From Saprospiraceae bacterium (GTDB lineage: Bacteria; Bacteroidota; Bacteroidia; Chitinophagales; Saprospiraceae), in assembly GCA_019187225.1 (NCBI GenBank), contig JABAQQ010000028.1, forward strand, positions 186,001 to 250,000: 64,000 nucleotides of DNA, in the 5' to 3' direction. The number at the start of each line of letters is the position of its first letter. The stretch's first letter is position 1. Under the pieces are notes generated by a model, which saw only the letters and a program-made list of their open reading frames with translations, did no database searches and had not been told where the DNA came from. This document shows, in pieces, positions 36,167-44,350 of the stretch. The position numbers and the translations under genes were made by a program.

Positions 36167-36436
36167 ATGGAAGACAGCAACAACAAGAAAAAACTCCCCA
36201 GGCGGGTATTCCTGGAAACCGGTATTACAGGCGGTGTGGGCGTTGCATTGGGTTTGGTCGCAGGCGACCTCCTGAACAACGACGACAATGCGAAGCCGGA
36301 GATGATCAAAATGCTGACGGCAGACGGAAAATTAGTGGAAGTGGAAAAACGGCTGATCCCGCCGATGTGCGGCAAACCGGTAGCCGTCTCCAACCAGGCA
36401 TTAAAGGACTGGATGGAGAAAGAAAAGCGGAAGTAG
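36167..36436 (+). CDS. Small twin-arginine-signal protein
   Basis: 89 aa. N-terminal LPRRVFLETG is a Tat signal, followed by hydrophobic GITGGVGVALGLVAG. The remainder, MIKMLTADGKLVEVEKRLIPP, resembles the segment after the Tat signal of the next gene (LLSPEGEIVEIDKAYLKP). It has one Cys (MCGKP) and no cofactor motif. It may be an assembly factor or small subunit of the ferredoxin/NrfD complex; unrecognised otherwise. It is too short for a molybdopterin subunit. Confidence 0.75.
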   Translation: MEDSNNKKKLPRRVFLETGITGGVGVALGLVAGDLLNNDDNAKPEMIKMLTADGKLVEVEKRLIPPMCGKPVAVSNQALKDWMEKEKRK

Positions 36437-36478
36437 CCCCGGCATCTTCAATCGTTCATCTGAAACCATGTCTCAATC

Positions 36479-37405
36479 ATGAAATCAACAGAACAAAATG
36501 ACCGTAGGTCCTTCCTGAGAAAAGGGTTGGGCATTGCGGCGGTAGCCAGCACGGTGACGGCGCTCAAGGCTTTCCAAACTGACAGCGTGGAGGAGACCGG
36601 CGAAAAAGTGAAACTGCTTTCTCCCGAAGGAGAGATTGTGGAAATAGACAAAGCCTATCTCAAGCCGGTACCCGAAGTGCACATTCCGCCTGCTCAGGCG
36701 CGGGAGGGCATTCCCAACAAGCGCTTTGTCATGGTCATTGATCTGGCGCGGTGCAAAAACCTGCGCAAATGCCACGACGCCTGCGAAGCGATGCACCATT
36801 GCGGCCCGGAAAAAGAATTCCTGAAAATCCTGAAAATGCAGGACAACAAGCTGGCTTCGCCCTATTGGCAACCCACGATGTGTTTCCACTGCGACGAACC
36901 CCCCTGCGTCAAGGTTTGCCCCGTAGATGCCACCTACAAACGCTCCGACGGCATTGTTCTGATTGATACGGACCGTTGCATCGGCTGCCGGTTTTGCATG
37001 GTAGCATGCCCGTATACCGCCCGCACGTTCGACTGGAGCGAACCAGCGATCCCATTAGAAATCGCGCACCAGCATTATTCTCCCGAGACGAGTGTCCCGG
37101 CAAAAAAAGGCACTGTTTCCAAATGCGACTTCTGCCCGGACATGGTGCGCAAAGGCGAAATGCCCCACTGCGTAACGGCCTGCCCGAACGGCGTTTTTTA
37201 TTTCGGCGACGAATATGAAGATGCCGTATCGAACGGCGATGAGACGGTGCGTCTGAGTGAATTGCTGCGCGACCGCGCCGGCTATCGCCTACACGAAGAC
37301 CTGGGTACCAAGCCCCGGGTTTATTATTTGCCGCCGGTGAACCGCTCGTTCCCGTTCGAGGATGATGAATTCAGCAAACAAACAGATCACGATCATGAAA
37401 ACTAA
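36479..37405 (+). CDS. Tat-exported 4Fe-4S ferredoxin subunit (PsrB/NrfC-like)
   Basis: 308 aa. Tat signal RRSFLRKG near residue 10. Four cysteine clusters as in PsrB/NrfC/DmsB: CKNLRKCHDAC, CFHCDEPPCVKVCP, CIGCRFCMVACP, CDFCPDMV...CVTACP. Predicted to carry four 4Fe-4S clusters on the periplasmic side and pass electrons to or from the NrfD subunit, whose gene overlaps by 11 bases. No molybdopterin catalytic subunit is encoded anywhere in the locus. Confidence 0.93.
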   Translation: MKSTEQNDRRSFLRKGLGIAAVASTVTALKAFQTDSVEETGEKVKLLSPEGEIVEIDKAYLKPVPEVHIPPAQAREGIPNKRFVMVIDLARCKNLRKCHDACEAMHHCGPEKEFLKILKMQDNKLASPYWQPTMCFHCDEPPCVKVCPVDATYKRSDGIVLIDTDRCIGCRFCMVACPYTARTFDWSEPAIPLEIAHQHYSPETSVPAKKGTVSKCDFCPDMVRKGEMPHCVTACPNGVFYFGDEYEDAVSNGDETVRLSELLRDRAGYRLHEDLGTKPRVYYLPPVNRSFPFEDDEFSKQTDHDHEN

Positions 37406-38744
37406 AGCACATACATCATCGAAAAACACCGGCGATCAGTCCGAAGAAATCATCCGGGAATTAATGCCCCGTCCTTTCGGCCGTATCGGCCAGTTATGGG
37501 TGGCCTTGTTGATCGTTATTTGTGCGGTCGGGTTGTTCTTCTACATCCAGCAAGTCAGGGACGGTCTTGGCATCACGGCCATGCGCGATTACTCGACGTG
37601 GGGGATTTATATCGCCAATTTTGTGTTTTTTGTCGCCATCAGCTTGGTCGGTTCGCTCATCAGCGCCATCCTCAAATTATCGGGCGCCCAATGGCGAACG
37701 CCCCTGACCCGCATTTCGGAAATGATCGCAGTGCCTGCCATTCTTTTTGCGGCGATCGTTATTGTCGTCGACATGGGGCGCCCCGACAGGTTCCTGAATG
37801 TCATCTTCCATGCCCGGATTCAGTCGCCCATCACCTGGGACGTCATCGTTATCAGCACATACATGGTCATCAGTTTACTGTTGCTTTATTTGCCGCTGAT
37901 CCCCGACATGGCCTTGCTGCGGGACCGCGCCAAAGACCTTCCGAAATGGCAACAAAAACTGTATAAAATACTCGCCCTGGGATGGAATAACCACCCCGAG
38001 CAGGTAAAAATTCTGCATAAGTCCGAGCTGTATTTATCCATCCTGATCATTCCGGTGGCTTTCGGAATTCACACCGTCACATCCTGGCTGTTTGCAACCA
38101 CCCTTCGGCCCGGGTGGGACAGTACCAATTTTGGTCCTTATTTCGTGTCGGGCGCCTTTATGGTCGGTGCAGCAGGGGTTATTGCCATGATGTATATTTT
38201 CAGAACTTTCTACAAGTTTGAAAAGTACATCACCGACAAACACTTCAGTAATATGGGCAAATTGCTCGTGTTGTTGTCGTTGTTATACCTGTATTTTAAC
38301 ATCAATGAATACTTCGTGCCGGCCTATAAAATGAAGGCCTTTGAAAGCGATCACCTGAAATCTTTATTTTATGGCCGTTATGCCCCTCTGTTTTGGGCAG
38401 TGCAGGTGTTTGGCATGATCATACCAATCATAGTTTTGTTGAGCCCTAAAGGCCGCAAGCCATTGCCGATGTTCATCATGTCCATATTTGTGATTGTCGG
38501 AGCCTGGTTCAAACGATTCCTCATTGTTATCCCCACCCTGAGCCATCCCTATATTCCCATGACGAGGGTGCCGGAATCGTGGCAGCATTATTTTCCCACG
38601 TTTAAAGAGTGGTGGATCACTGCTTCCACGCTGGCCGGCGCCTTGTTGATTATGGCTATCCTGAGCAGACTTTTCCCCATCATTCCGGTGGTGGAAGAAA
38701 TTGAGGAAGCCGGGTTGGCAAAAGGTGAAAACCAAACTACATGA
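37395..38744 (+). CDS. NrfD/PsrC-like quinone-interacting membrane subunit
   Basis: 449 aa from the ATG at 37395 (MKTKAHTSS), overlapping the ferredoxin gene. About nine membrane spans, starting IGQLWVALLIVICAVGLFFY, then WGIYIANFVFFVAISLVGSL, the region typical of NrfD where the menaquinol site sits. Together with the ferredoxin it forms a quinol:periplasm electron-transfer pair. Longer than PsrC (about 250 aa), so closer to the ActC/HmeC-like size. Confidence 0.92.
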   Translation: MKTKAHTSSKNTGDQSEEIIRELMPRPFGRIGQLWVALLIVICAVGLFFYIQQVRDGLGITAMRDYSTWGIYIANFVFFVAISLVGSLISAILKLSGAQWRTPLTRISEMIAVPAILFAAIVIVVDMGRPDRFLNVIFHARIQSPITWDVIVISTYMVISLLLLYLPLIPDMALLRDRAKDLPKWQQKLYKILALGWNNHPEQVKILHKSELYLSILIIPVAFGIHTVTSWLFATTLRPGWDSTNFGPYFVSGAFMVGAAGVIAMMYIFRTFYKFEKYITDKHFSNMGKLLVLLSLLYLYFNINEYFVPAYKMKAFESDHLKSLFYGRYAPLFWAVQVFGMIIPIIVLLSPKGRKPLPMFIMSIFVIVGAWFKRFLIVIPTLSHPYIPMTRVPESWQHYFPTFKEWWITASTLAGALLIMAILSRLFPIIPVVEEIEEAGLAKGENQTT

Positions 38745-38766
38745 TTCATCAAAGAATGATACACCT

Positions 38767-39717
38767 ATGAAAAAGATAAGCATATCCAGGCATTTGGGCC
38801 GATGCGGCCTTTTCTGGGCAACGGCACTGCTGCTCGCTGCGACAAACGCCGGTGCGCAAACGGAAAGTGACAGCACAGCCACAAGCGATGAAAATGGAAA
38901 GGCGGAAGTCAGTATTGAATTGCGCTACACGGAAGCCAATAATAAAACCAAAATGCTGGAAACAACGGTAAAAACCAAGGTGGAAGACGCCTGGCAGGCC
39001 GCGAAGGGCGTACCGGTAAATTTTTACCGGAATGAAGCCGCTCCGGGGCAACTTTTGGGATCTTCTACGTCTAATGACAAAGGTTTGGCGATGTTGATCT
39101 TGCCTGAGGGAGAAGAAAAATTTGCCACGCCTTCGTTCGAATATACCTATATTGCTGCCATTGAAAACAATGAACGGTTTGAAGATACCGAAGAACAGAT
39201 CACAGTGGCGGAATCGGCTTTTGAGATGACATTGGAAGAAGAGGACTCCGTGAGACAGGTTCGTATTTCGCTGAAAGCAATGGATGAGAACGGCGAAGAA
39301 GTGCCCGTCGGAGAAGTGGAAGTGAATCTTTACGTACAGAGGTTGTTCGGATTGCTACCCATCACAGAAGACCCGGAGACCACCGATGAGGAGGGAGAGA
39401 TCGCGGCAGAATTTCCGGCTGATATTCCGGGCGATACTGCGGGAAACCTGATCATTGTCGCGAGGGTAGACGATCACGAACGGTTTGGCAATCTGGAATT
39501 CCGGAGAAAGATAAACTGGGGTGTTCCGGTGGTCGTTGACCCGGCCAAAAATGCGCGGGAATTGTGGTCATCCAGAGCAAACGCCCCCATTTATCTGATC
39601 GTGATTGTCAATGCAATGATCATCGGCATCTGGGGAGTCATTCTGTACATAGTGTATCAAACCTTCAAAATAAAAAAATTTGGTCGAAGCAAAGTCAATT
39701 TGCAAGACACGAAATAA
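38767..39717 (+). CDS. Signal-peptide, C-terminal-anchor periplasmic protein
   Basis: 316 aa from the ATG at 38767. Signal peptide ending TNAGAQ, two beta-rich Ig/CNA-like repeats (AKGVPVNFYRNEAAPGQLLG, VPVGEVEVNLYVQRLFGLLP, each followed by a TDEEG/TSNDKG turn), and one C-terminal membrane span (IYLIVIVNAMIIGIWGVILY) with a short basic tail KIKKFGRSK. No cofactor motif. I do not recognise the family. Its place between NrfD and cytochrome c suggests a docking subunit. Confidence 0.75.
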   Translation: MKKISISRHLGRCGLFWATALLLAATNAGAQTESDSTATSDENGKAEVSIELRYTEANNKTKMLETTVKTKVEDAWQAAKGVPVNFYRNEAAPGQLLGSSTSNDKGLAMLILPEGEEKFATPSFEYTYIAAIENNERFEDTEEQITVAESAFEMTLEEEDSVRQVRISLKAMDENGEEVPVGEVEVNLYVQRLFGLLPITEDPETTDEEGEIAAEFPADIPGDTAGNLIIVARVDDHERFGNLEFRRKINWGVPVVVDPAKNARELWSSRANAPIYLIVIVNAMIIGIWGVILYIVYQTFKIKKFGRSKVNLQDTK

Positions 39718-39747
39718 TAACTTTCATTCACTTAAACTTTGCACATC

Positions 39748-40161
39748 ATGAACGCAACAAAAGTCCTGCAGATTGGCATCCTCACGGTATTTGCCATTCT
39801 GATTGCAACTGCCTTTACGCAACCGCCTCAGGGAAATCCCTGGGTTGTTCCTGAAAAGTATAAAAAAATGAAAAATCCCGTTAAAGCGGATGCCGAATCC
39901 ATCAGCGCGGGTAAAGCCCTGTATGCCAAGCACTGCAAATCATGCCACGGTTCGAAGGGATTGGGCGATGGCACCAAAGCGGCGCAACTGAAAACGAAAT
40001 GCGGAGATTTTTCCACCGCCGATTTCCAGTCGCAAAGCGACGGCGCGTTGTTCTATAAAACGAACGAAGGCCGCGACGACATGCCCTCCTTCAAAAAGAA
40101 AATACCCGATGAAGTGGATGTCTGGAATGTGGTCAACTATATGCGGACACTGAAGAAATAA
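39748..40161 (+). CDS. Class I cytochrome c
   Basis: 137 aa from the ATG at 39748. N-terminal signal or anchor (VLQIGILTVFAILIATAFT). Canonical heme motif C63KSCH67, then GSKGLGDGTKAAQL and a distal Met candidate in DDMPSFKKKIPDEVDVWNVVNYMRTL. Probable electron acceptor or donor of the ferredoxin/NrfD complex. Last gene of the first transcription unit: a strong terminator follows after 26 bases. Confidence 0.92.
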   Translation: MNATKVLQIGILTVFAILIATAFTQPPQGNPWVVPEKYKKMKNPVKADAESISAGKALYAKHCKSCHGSKGLGDGTKAAQLKTKCGDFSTADFQSQSDGALFYKTNEGRDDMPSFKKKIPDEVDVWNVVNYMRTLKK

Positions 40162-40187
40162 AGAAGGTTATATTATTAACACCAACG

Positions 40188-40225
40188 CAGGTTCCCGGCG
40201 ATTTTGCCGGGAACCTGTTTTTTTT
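40188..40225 (+). terminator. Rho-independent terminator after cytochrome c
   Basis: Perfect 12-bp stem CAGGTTCCCGGC / GCCGGGAACCTG, 6-base loop, followed by eight T. Confidence 0.93.
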
Positions 40226-40346
40226 CATCAGAGATTTAATAAATAAAGAACCCATCTTCAATCCTTAACCAAATGTTTTAGAAGTGCATGATCAGTATTA
40301 GTGCACCGCCTGAGATTGGTCATGGAATTGTCATAATTTTCGATGT

Positions 40347-40354
40347 TACATTTG
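40347..40354 (+). promoter_or_regulatory. Candidate -7 element of the second electron-transfer unit
   Basis: TACATTTG, matching TAnnTTTG, 79 bases before the ATG at 40433; TTG at 40328-40330 is only 16 bases upstream. The palindrome TTGATCAA at about 40407 lies in the leader. Confidence 0.4.
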
Positions 40355-40432
40355 AATGTTGTTAAGGTCATTTTTTATGATCTTTCAACAATTGGTTCAT
40401 TCACATTGATCAAAGTGTTCAAACATCGAATT

Positions 40433-41638
40433 ATGAAAAACATTAGCAAAATCACTTTCGTGTTCGCTTTCCTGGCAAGTACTATTTTCATTTTATCATA
40501 CTGCCGGCAAGACGATCAAATTTTAGGAGGCGATGACACAACGGTAGGTGGCAATGTTCTGCTATCCCAAAAAGTAACCGCTCCACCAGCCATTGATGGT
40601 ACAGTTGATGCCATATGGGAAAACAGCACCAAGCTGGAATTTGAAGCAGTGGTGCCCGATCCCAGTGGGGATTTGTTCAGAAGCTACGTCGGGAACGTCA
40701 TTTCTTCCATCACGTTGCGGTCTGCTTACGACGCCGAAAACATTTATTTTCTGGCTGAATGGACAGACCCTACCGAATCATTGGTACGCGAACCCTGGTA
40801 CTTTGACCCTGTCGCGAAAAAATGGGCTCACGAGAGCGGGGCGCCTGCTTTCAGCGCTACGGGGTCCATAACACGCCCTGCATTTTATGAAGATAAAATA
40901 GCAATGCTCTGGAACATTGACAACTCCGTTTCAGGCTGGAACAATGGCACTTGCTTTAAGTCGTGCCATACGGGGATGGGTCAAGCCGATGGGTACGCTC
41001 GTCACCGCACCAACAGTCCCTTTGAGAGAATAGATATGTGGCACTGGAAAGCAGTACGCGGTGGTCAGAATTTCGGCCAGTTTGACGACCAATACCAGGA
41101 CAATACCTATCCGAACGGTAGGAAAAGCGATGCCGGAACCGGCGGCTATTCAAACAACACGCAAAAACTCGTCGTCAGCGGGTCAATGCCGGAAGTTACG
41201 GTTGATGTCCCGAAATATGTGATTCCGAACAGGACTCGCTACAATTGGATTTTAGGGTCCGAAATCAGTGATGGCACTGCCAAGAAGGTCACGGCTGTTG
41301 ATGAAAACGGTATTCTCACCTTGGATGATGGAACTACAATAGACCCCAATACGGATGTCGCTTATCAAAGAGATGGTACGGGTGTAGGAGCTAAGGCTAT
41401 TCCTTATATCTACATGTCGGCATTTGAAGGCAGCCGGGGCGACATCACATGCAAGGCAGTTCACAATGGAACAGGTTGGATACTTGAATACAAAAGAGCT
41501 TTAAAAACGGCAGATAGCGAAAAGAAAGACATTGATTTCTCTTCTCTTGAAGATCAAAACTTTGGCTTTGCTATATTTGAAAACGCACAAATAGCACATG
41601 CTATTAAAGCCAATTTGCTATTGAAGTTTCAAAAATAG
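40433..41638 (+). CDS. Ethylbenzene-dehydrogenase-related heme lipoprotein with CX3CH
   Basis: 401 aa from the ATG at 40433. Lipobox LSYC at Cys24 then RQDDQ. N-terminal half fits the EB_dh / DMSO-reductase type II gamma-like heme-binding sandwich: PPAIDGTVDAIWENSTKLEF, SAYDAENIYFLAEWTDPTES. A heme-like motif C174FKSC178H179 is CX3CH, not canonical. C-terminal half (GDITCKAVHNGTGWILEYKR) completes the fold. Probably takes electrons at the outer membrane; partner unknown. Confidence 0.85.
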   Translation: MKNISKITFVFAFLASTIFILSYCRQDDQILGGDDTTVGGNVLLSQKVTAPPAIDGTVDAIWENSTKLEFEAVVPDPSGDLFRSYVGNVISSITLRSAYDAENIYFLAEWTDPTESLVREPWYFDPVAKKWAHESGAPAFSATGSITRPAFYEDKIAMLWNIDNSVSGWNNGTCFKSCHTGMGQADGYARHRTNSPFERIDMWHWKAVRGGQNFGQFDDQYQDNTYPNGRKSDAGTGGYSNNTQKLVVSGSMPEVTVDVPKYVIPNRTRYNWILGSEISDGTAKKVTAVDENGILTLDDGTTIDPNTDVAYQRDGTGVGAKAIPYIYMSAFEGSRGDITCKAVHNGTGWILEYKRALKTADSEKKDIDFSSLEDQNFGFAIFENAQIAHAIKANLLLKFQK

Positions 41639-41669
41639 GCGGTATTGTTCTTTTGTTCATCTAAAATTC

Positions 41670-42071
41670 ATGATCATGACAAAGAAAAGAATAGTACCGG
41701 TTATAGGCATCGTCCTGCTTGCCCTGATTTTAAGCGGGGGGTGCTACAAGGGTACGACACTCGACCTGACCCAGGACCTCGAAATTACCGAGGATGTCAG
41801 CTTTGCAGGAGATGTCATTCCCATCTTCGAGAAAAGTTGCAGTATCAGCGGTTGCCACAACTCGAACGGCGTCAGCCCGGATCTGAGTTCCGACAAAGCA
41901 TTTAATACGCTCACGAATGGCGGCTACATAGACGTCAGCAGCCCGGAAAACAGTTTGGTCTATGAATTCGTCAGCGGAAAACGCACGCCGGTTATGCCTG
42001 TCAGCGGCGTTGATCCAACGATCGCGGCAACGATTCTTGCATGGATTAAACAAGGCGCTCAAAACAATTAA
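41670..42071 (+). CDS. CX4CH c-type cytochrome lipoprotein (copy 2)
   Basis: 133 aa; the second Met (41676) is an equally good start. Lipobox LSGGC. Heme-like motif C57SISGC62H63 (CX4CH), then SPDLSSDKAFNTL and MPVSGVDPTIAATILAWIKQ, paralogous to the 34667 protein (VIPIFEKSC versus ILPIFVEKC). 12 bp upstream of the second DUF5777 gene. Confidence 0.82.
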   Translation: MIMTKKRIVPVIGIVLLALILSGGCYKGTTLDLTQDLEITEDVSFAGDVIPIFEKSCSISGCHNSNGVSPDLSSDKAFNTLTNGGYIDVSSPENSLVYEFVSGKRTPVMPVSGVDPTIAATILAWIKQGAQNN

Positions 42072-42083
42072 AAAAATTGCATC

Positions 42084-42998
42084 ATGAAAAATTTCATCAA
42101 TAGTATATCACCATTTTTACAGAAAGCCGGCATGATCGTCCTGCCGCTCCTGTGCTTGATGGTTGGTAACCTTTCTGCCCAAGATGAGGAGGCGTCCCCG
42201 ACAGGCGAAACCAGAAAGGCGGTCAAGAACACATTCGAAAGTGTGTGGTTTATTGACAATCAAACAGTAATGGTTCCCCTCAAGGGAACATTTGAAATGG
42301 ATATCCAGCACCGTTTTGGGACAGTAAAAAATGGATATGACGACGTGTGGGGGATTTTTGCTCCCGGCAATATTCGTCTCGGTTTCAATTACGCGCCCAT
42401 TTCAAAATTGTTTGTCGGCTTTGGTCTGACCAAAGAAAGGCTTCAGTGGGATTTTAATATTAAATATGCACTGTTGCAACAAATGAAAGGGGGGGGTATG
42501 CCTTTTAGTGTGACTTACTTTGGCAATATGGTCGTGGACAGCAGGGATAAGAAATTCTTTGCCAGAGGAACAGATCGCCTGTCGTATTTCCACCAATTGA
42601 TGATCGCCAGGAAAGTGACGGAGAAGTTTTCTGTCCAGGTAGCGCCCAGCCTGTCTTATTACAACAACGTAGAGGGTTATCTCGACGACAACGGCGATAT
42701 TCAGAAGAAAATGGAAAACGCGCATTTTGCCATTGCTTTCATGGGCAGGTATAAAATTACCGAAGGGATGGCAATAATGGTCGGAGCAGACCAACCCATC
42801 ACCGCGCATACCACGAACAATCCGTATCCGAACATTTCCTTTGGGTTGGAAATCACGACAAGCGCGCACGCTTTCCAGGTATTTGCAGGTAACTACGGCA
42901 GTATTGTACCACAAAGGAATAATGTGTTCAACCAAAATGATTACGAAGACGGAGCGTTCCTGATCGGTTTCAATATCAGCAGATTGTGGAACTTTTAA
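42084..42998 (+). CDS. DUF5777 outer-membrane beta-barrel (copy 2)
   Basis: 304 aa. Signal peptide ending GNLSAQ. Same signature as copy 1: NTFESVWFIDNQTVMVPLKG, MDIQHRFGTVKNGYDDVWGI, ENAHFAIAFMGRYKITEGMA, end ISRLWNF. A G8 run at 42489-42496 encodes KGGGM where copy 1 has a different sequence. Last gene of the second unit; a strong terminator follows. Confidence 0.86.
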   Translation: MKNFINSISPFLQKAGMIVLPLLCLMVGNLSAQDEEASPTGETRKAVKNTFESVWFIDNQTVMVPLKGTFEMDIQHRFGTVKNGYDDVWGIFAPGNIRLGFNYAPISKLFVGFGLTKERLQWDFNIKYALLQQMKGGGMPFSVTYFGNMVVDSRDKKFFARGTDRLSYFHQLMIARKVTEKFSVQVAPSLSYYNNVEGYLDDNGDIQKKMENAHFAIAFMGRYKITEGMAIMVGADQPITAHTTNNPYPNISFGLEITTSAHAFQVFAGNYGSIVPQRNNVFNQNDYEDGAFLIGFNISRLWNF

Positions 42999-43069
42999 AG
43001 GCGATCTTTCGAGATAAATTGACAGGACACATTGGAAGTGAGGTTTAAAGTAAATTTTTTCACGTCTTT

Positions 43070-43105
43070 GAATTCCCGGCGAATGTCGCCGGGAATTCGT
43101 TTTTT
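43070..43105 (+). terminator. Rho-independent terminator after the second DUF5777 gene
   Basis: Perfect 13-bp stem GAATTCCCGGCGA / TCGCCGGGAATTC with a 3-base loop and a T6 tail. Confidence 0.93.
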
Positions 43106-43144
43106 AGTCCCCGAGATCATTATAAAAGCATATACACAACATAC

Positions 43145-43177
43145 AAAAAGCCTCTCCGGCAATTCCGCCGGGAGGCT
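43145..43177 (-). terminator. Terminator of the S24 repressor gene
   Basis: On the minus strand AGCCTCCCGGC / GCCGGAGAGGCT (one bulge) followed by TTTTTG. It lies 118 bases beyond the S24 stop, past the palindromic repeat. Confidence 0.75.
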
Positions 43178-43209
43178 CCGAAAACAATAAACAGCAGGAT
43201 AGATTTTTG

Positions 43210-43298
43210 AACGGTAGACGGTAGACGGTAGACGACACACCCTTTATCTTGTTAACTCTACACCGTTCACCGTCTACCGTCAACCGTCTACCGTCTAT
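43210..43298. repeat. Palindromic heptamer element at the S24 stop codon
   Basis: Left arm (43210-43232) three AGACGGT units; right arm (43261-43298) ACCGTCT/ACCGTTC/ACCGTCA units. The last unit contains the CTA that is the TAG stop of the S24 gene on the minus strand. Same unit as at 26052, 28440 and 32721. Confidence 0.88.
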
Positions 43299-44029
43299 AC
43301 GTTGCTGATCTTTCTCACCACCTTATACAGGCGCGTCGTCTCGTTCACTTCTTCCTCGAAGGGATCGTTGTCGAAGTAATTGGCAGAGATCAGTTTGAGG
43401 CGCGTGATGCGCCCGCGGTTGTTAAAGATTTTCTGGACATATTTCACCCACACACTGCCGTTGCTGCGCACGGCGTAGATCTCGTTGTCGCGGATGTCAT
43501 TGAGGTTCTCTACCGATTTGCAGACGACAATGTCATTGTGTTTGATCACCGGATCCATCGAGTTACCTTCGATCTGGAAGGCCACGAGGCCCGGACCGCT
43601 TACCCCCGGAATGGAAAAATAGGTGTTATCTTCCTGGTTTTCAGCGCCGAGGGTGCTGCCTGCGAAGGCGCGAATGGTGGTAAAAAGAATATTACCACCG
43701 GCAGAGACGCCGCCACGGTCGTTGGCAAAAGCGTCGCCGGGCGCTTCGAAGCCGAAGGGATTGCCGATGCCATAAATGAGCCAGGCTTCGTTAATGTCGT
43801 AAGCGCGGCAAAAGGATTTGGCTTGACCATAGTCAATCACGCGCTTGCTGTCGGGATTGAGGAAGGCGCGGACGATGTGCCCGTAAGCTTTGTTGCCGAG
43901 TACTTTTTCGGCTACATCGCCGACGCCCCGGCCGCTGCGGTCATTTTTGACAATGGCGCCTCTGTCTTCCAATAATTTGAAGGCTTGAATAAAGCGCTTG
44001 TTAAGTTCGATGCGGTCTTCCTTGATCAT
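43295..44029 (-). CDS. S24 (LexA/CI-type) transcriptional repressor
   Basis: 244 aa from the ATG at 44029. N-terminal helical DNA-binding region (residues about 1-75: ELNKRFIQAFKLLEDRGAIV ... YGQAKSFCRAYDINEAWLIYG, the latter an HTH-like sequence). C-terminal S24 peptidase-like domain with EGNSMDPVIKHNDIVVC (catalytic Ser) and SVWVKYVQ (candidate catalytic Lys). Such repressors cleave themselves or sense DNA damage or phage-type signals. Divergent from ParA, so it probably controls its own gene and that operon. Confidence 0.87.
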   Translation of the reverse strand: MIKEDRIELNKRFIQAFKLLEDRGAIVKNDRSGRGVGDVAEKVLGNKAYGHIVRAFLNPDSKRVIDYGQAKSFCRAYDINEAWLIYGIGNPFGFEAPGDAFANDRGGVSAGGNILFTTIRAFAGSTLGAENQEDNTYFSIPGVSGPGLVAFQIEGNSMDPVIKHNDIVVCKSVENLNDIRDNEIYAVRSNGSVWVKYVQKIFNNRGRITRLKLISANYFDNDPFEEEVNETTRLYKVVRKISNV

Positions 44030-44350
44030 GGCGCGTGATTTTTTAATGTGAGATAAATGGCGAAAGTACCTTGTATTGAAATTTGACGATGCAAACTTAA
44101 AACAAAGAGTTTTTAAAAACAAAAAATGTCAAAGATTTTTTTTGCGCAAAAGCAATTTTTTTTGAGAATGCGCTTTTTTATCGCTGAGAATCAATTTTTT
44201 GCATACTTTTCCAGTGGAAATTTTTTCTAAAACAAACGGACGGAAATCCGTCGGGCATCCTTTTTGACATGGATGTTGTTTGATAAAGTTTTGTACTTTT
44301 GTTGGCGAAACCCGCAACCAGCTAACCTGTAACCCGTTAACCGCAACAAA
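44030..44350. promoter_or_regulatory. Divergent control region, S24 repressor / ParA
   Basis: 321 bases without a gene. TTTTGCGCAAAA at 44140-44151 is a perfect 12-bp palindrome and the best operator candidate. TACTTTCG on the minus strand (near consensus) sits upstream of the repressor gene, and TACTTTTG on the + strand at 44294-44301 precedes ParA. Confidence 0.45.
44294..44301 (+). promoter_or_regulatory. Candidate -7 element of ParA
   Basis: TACTTTTG, 49 bases before the ATG at 44351. Confidence 0.45.

Noticed and set aside
36479-38744. Alternative complex III (ActB/ActC)
   Set aside because: No pentaheme ActA, no ActD/E/F, and no molybdopterin-like domain in the ferredoxin protein.
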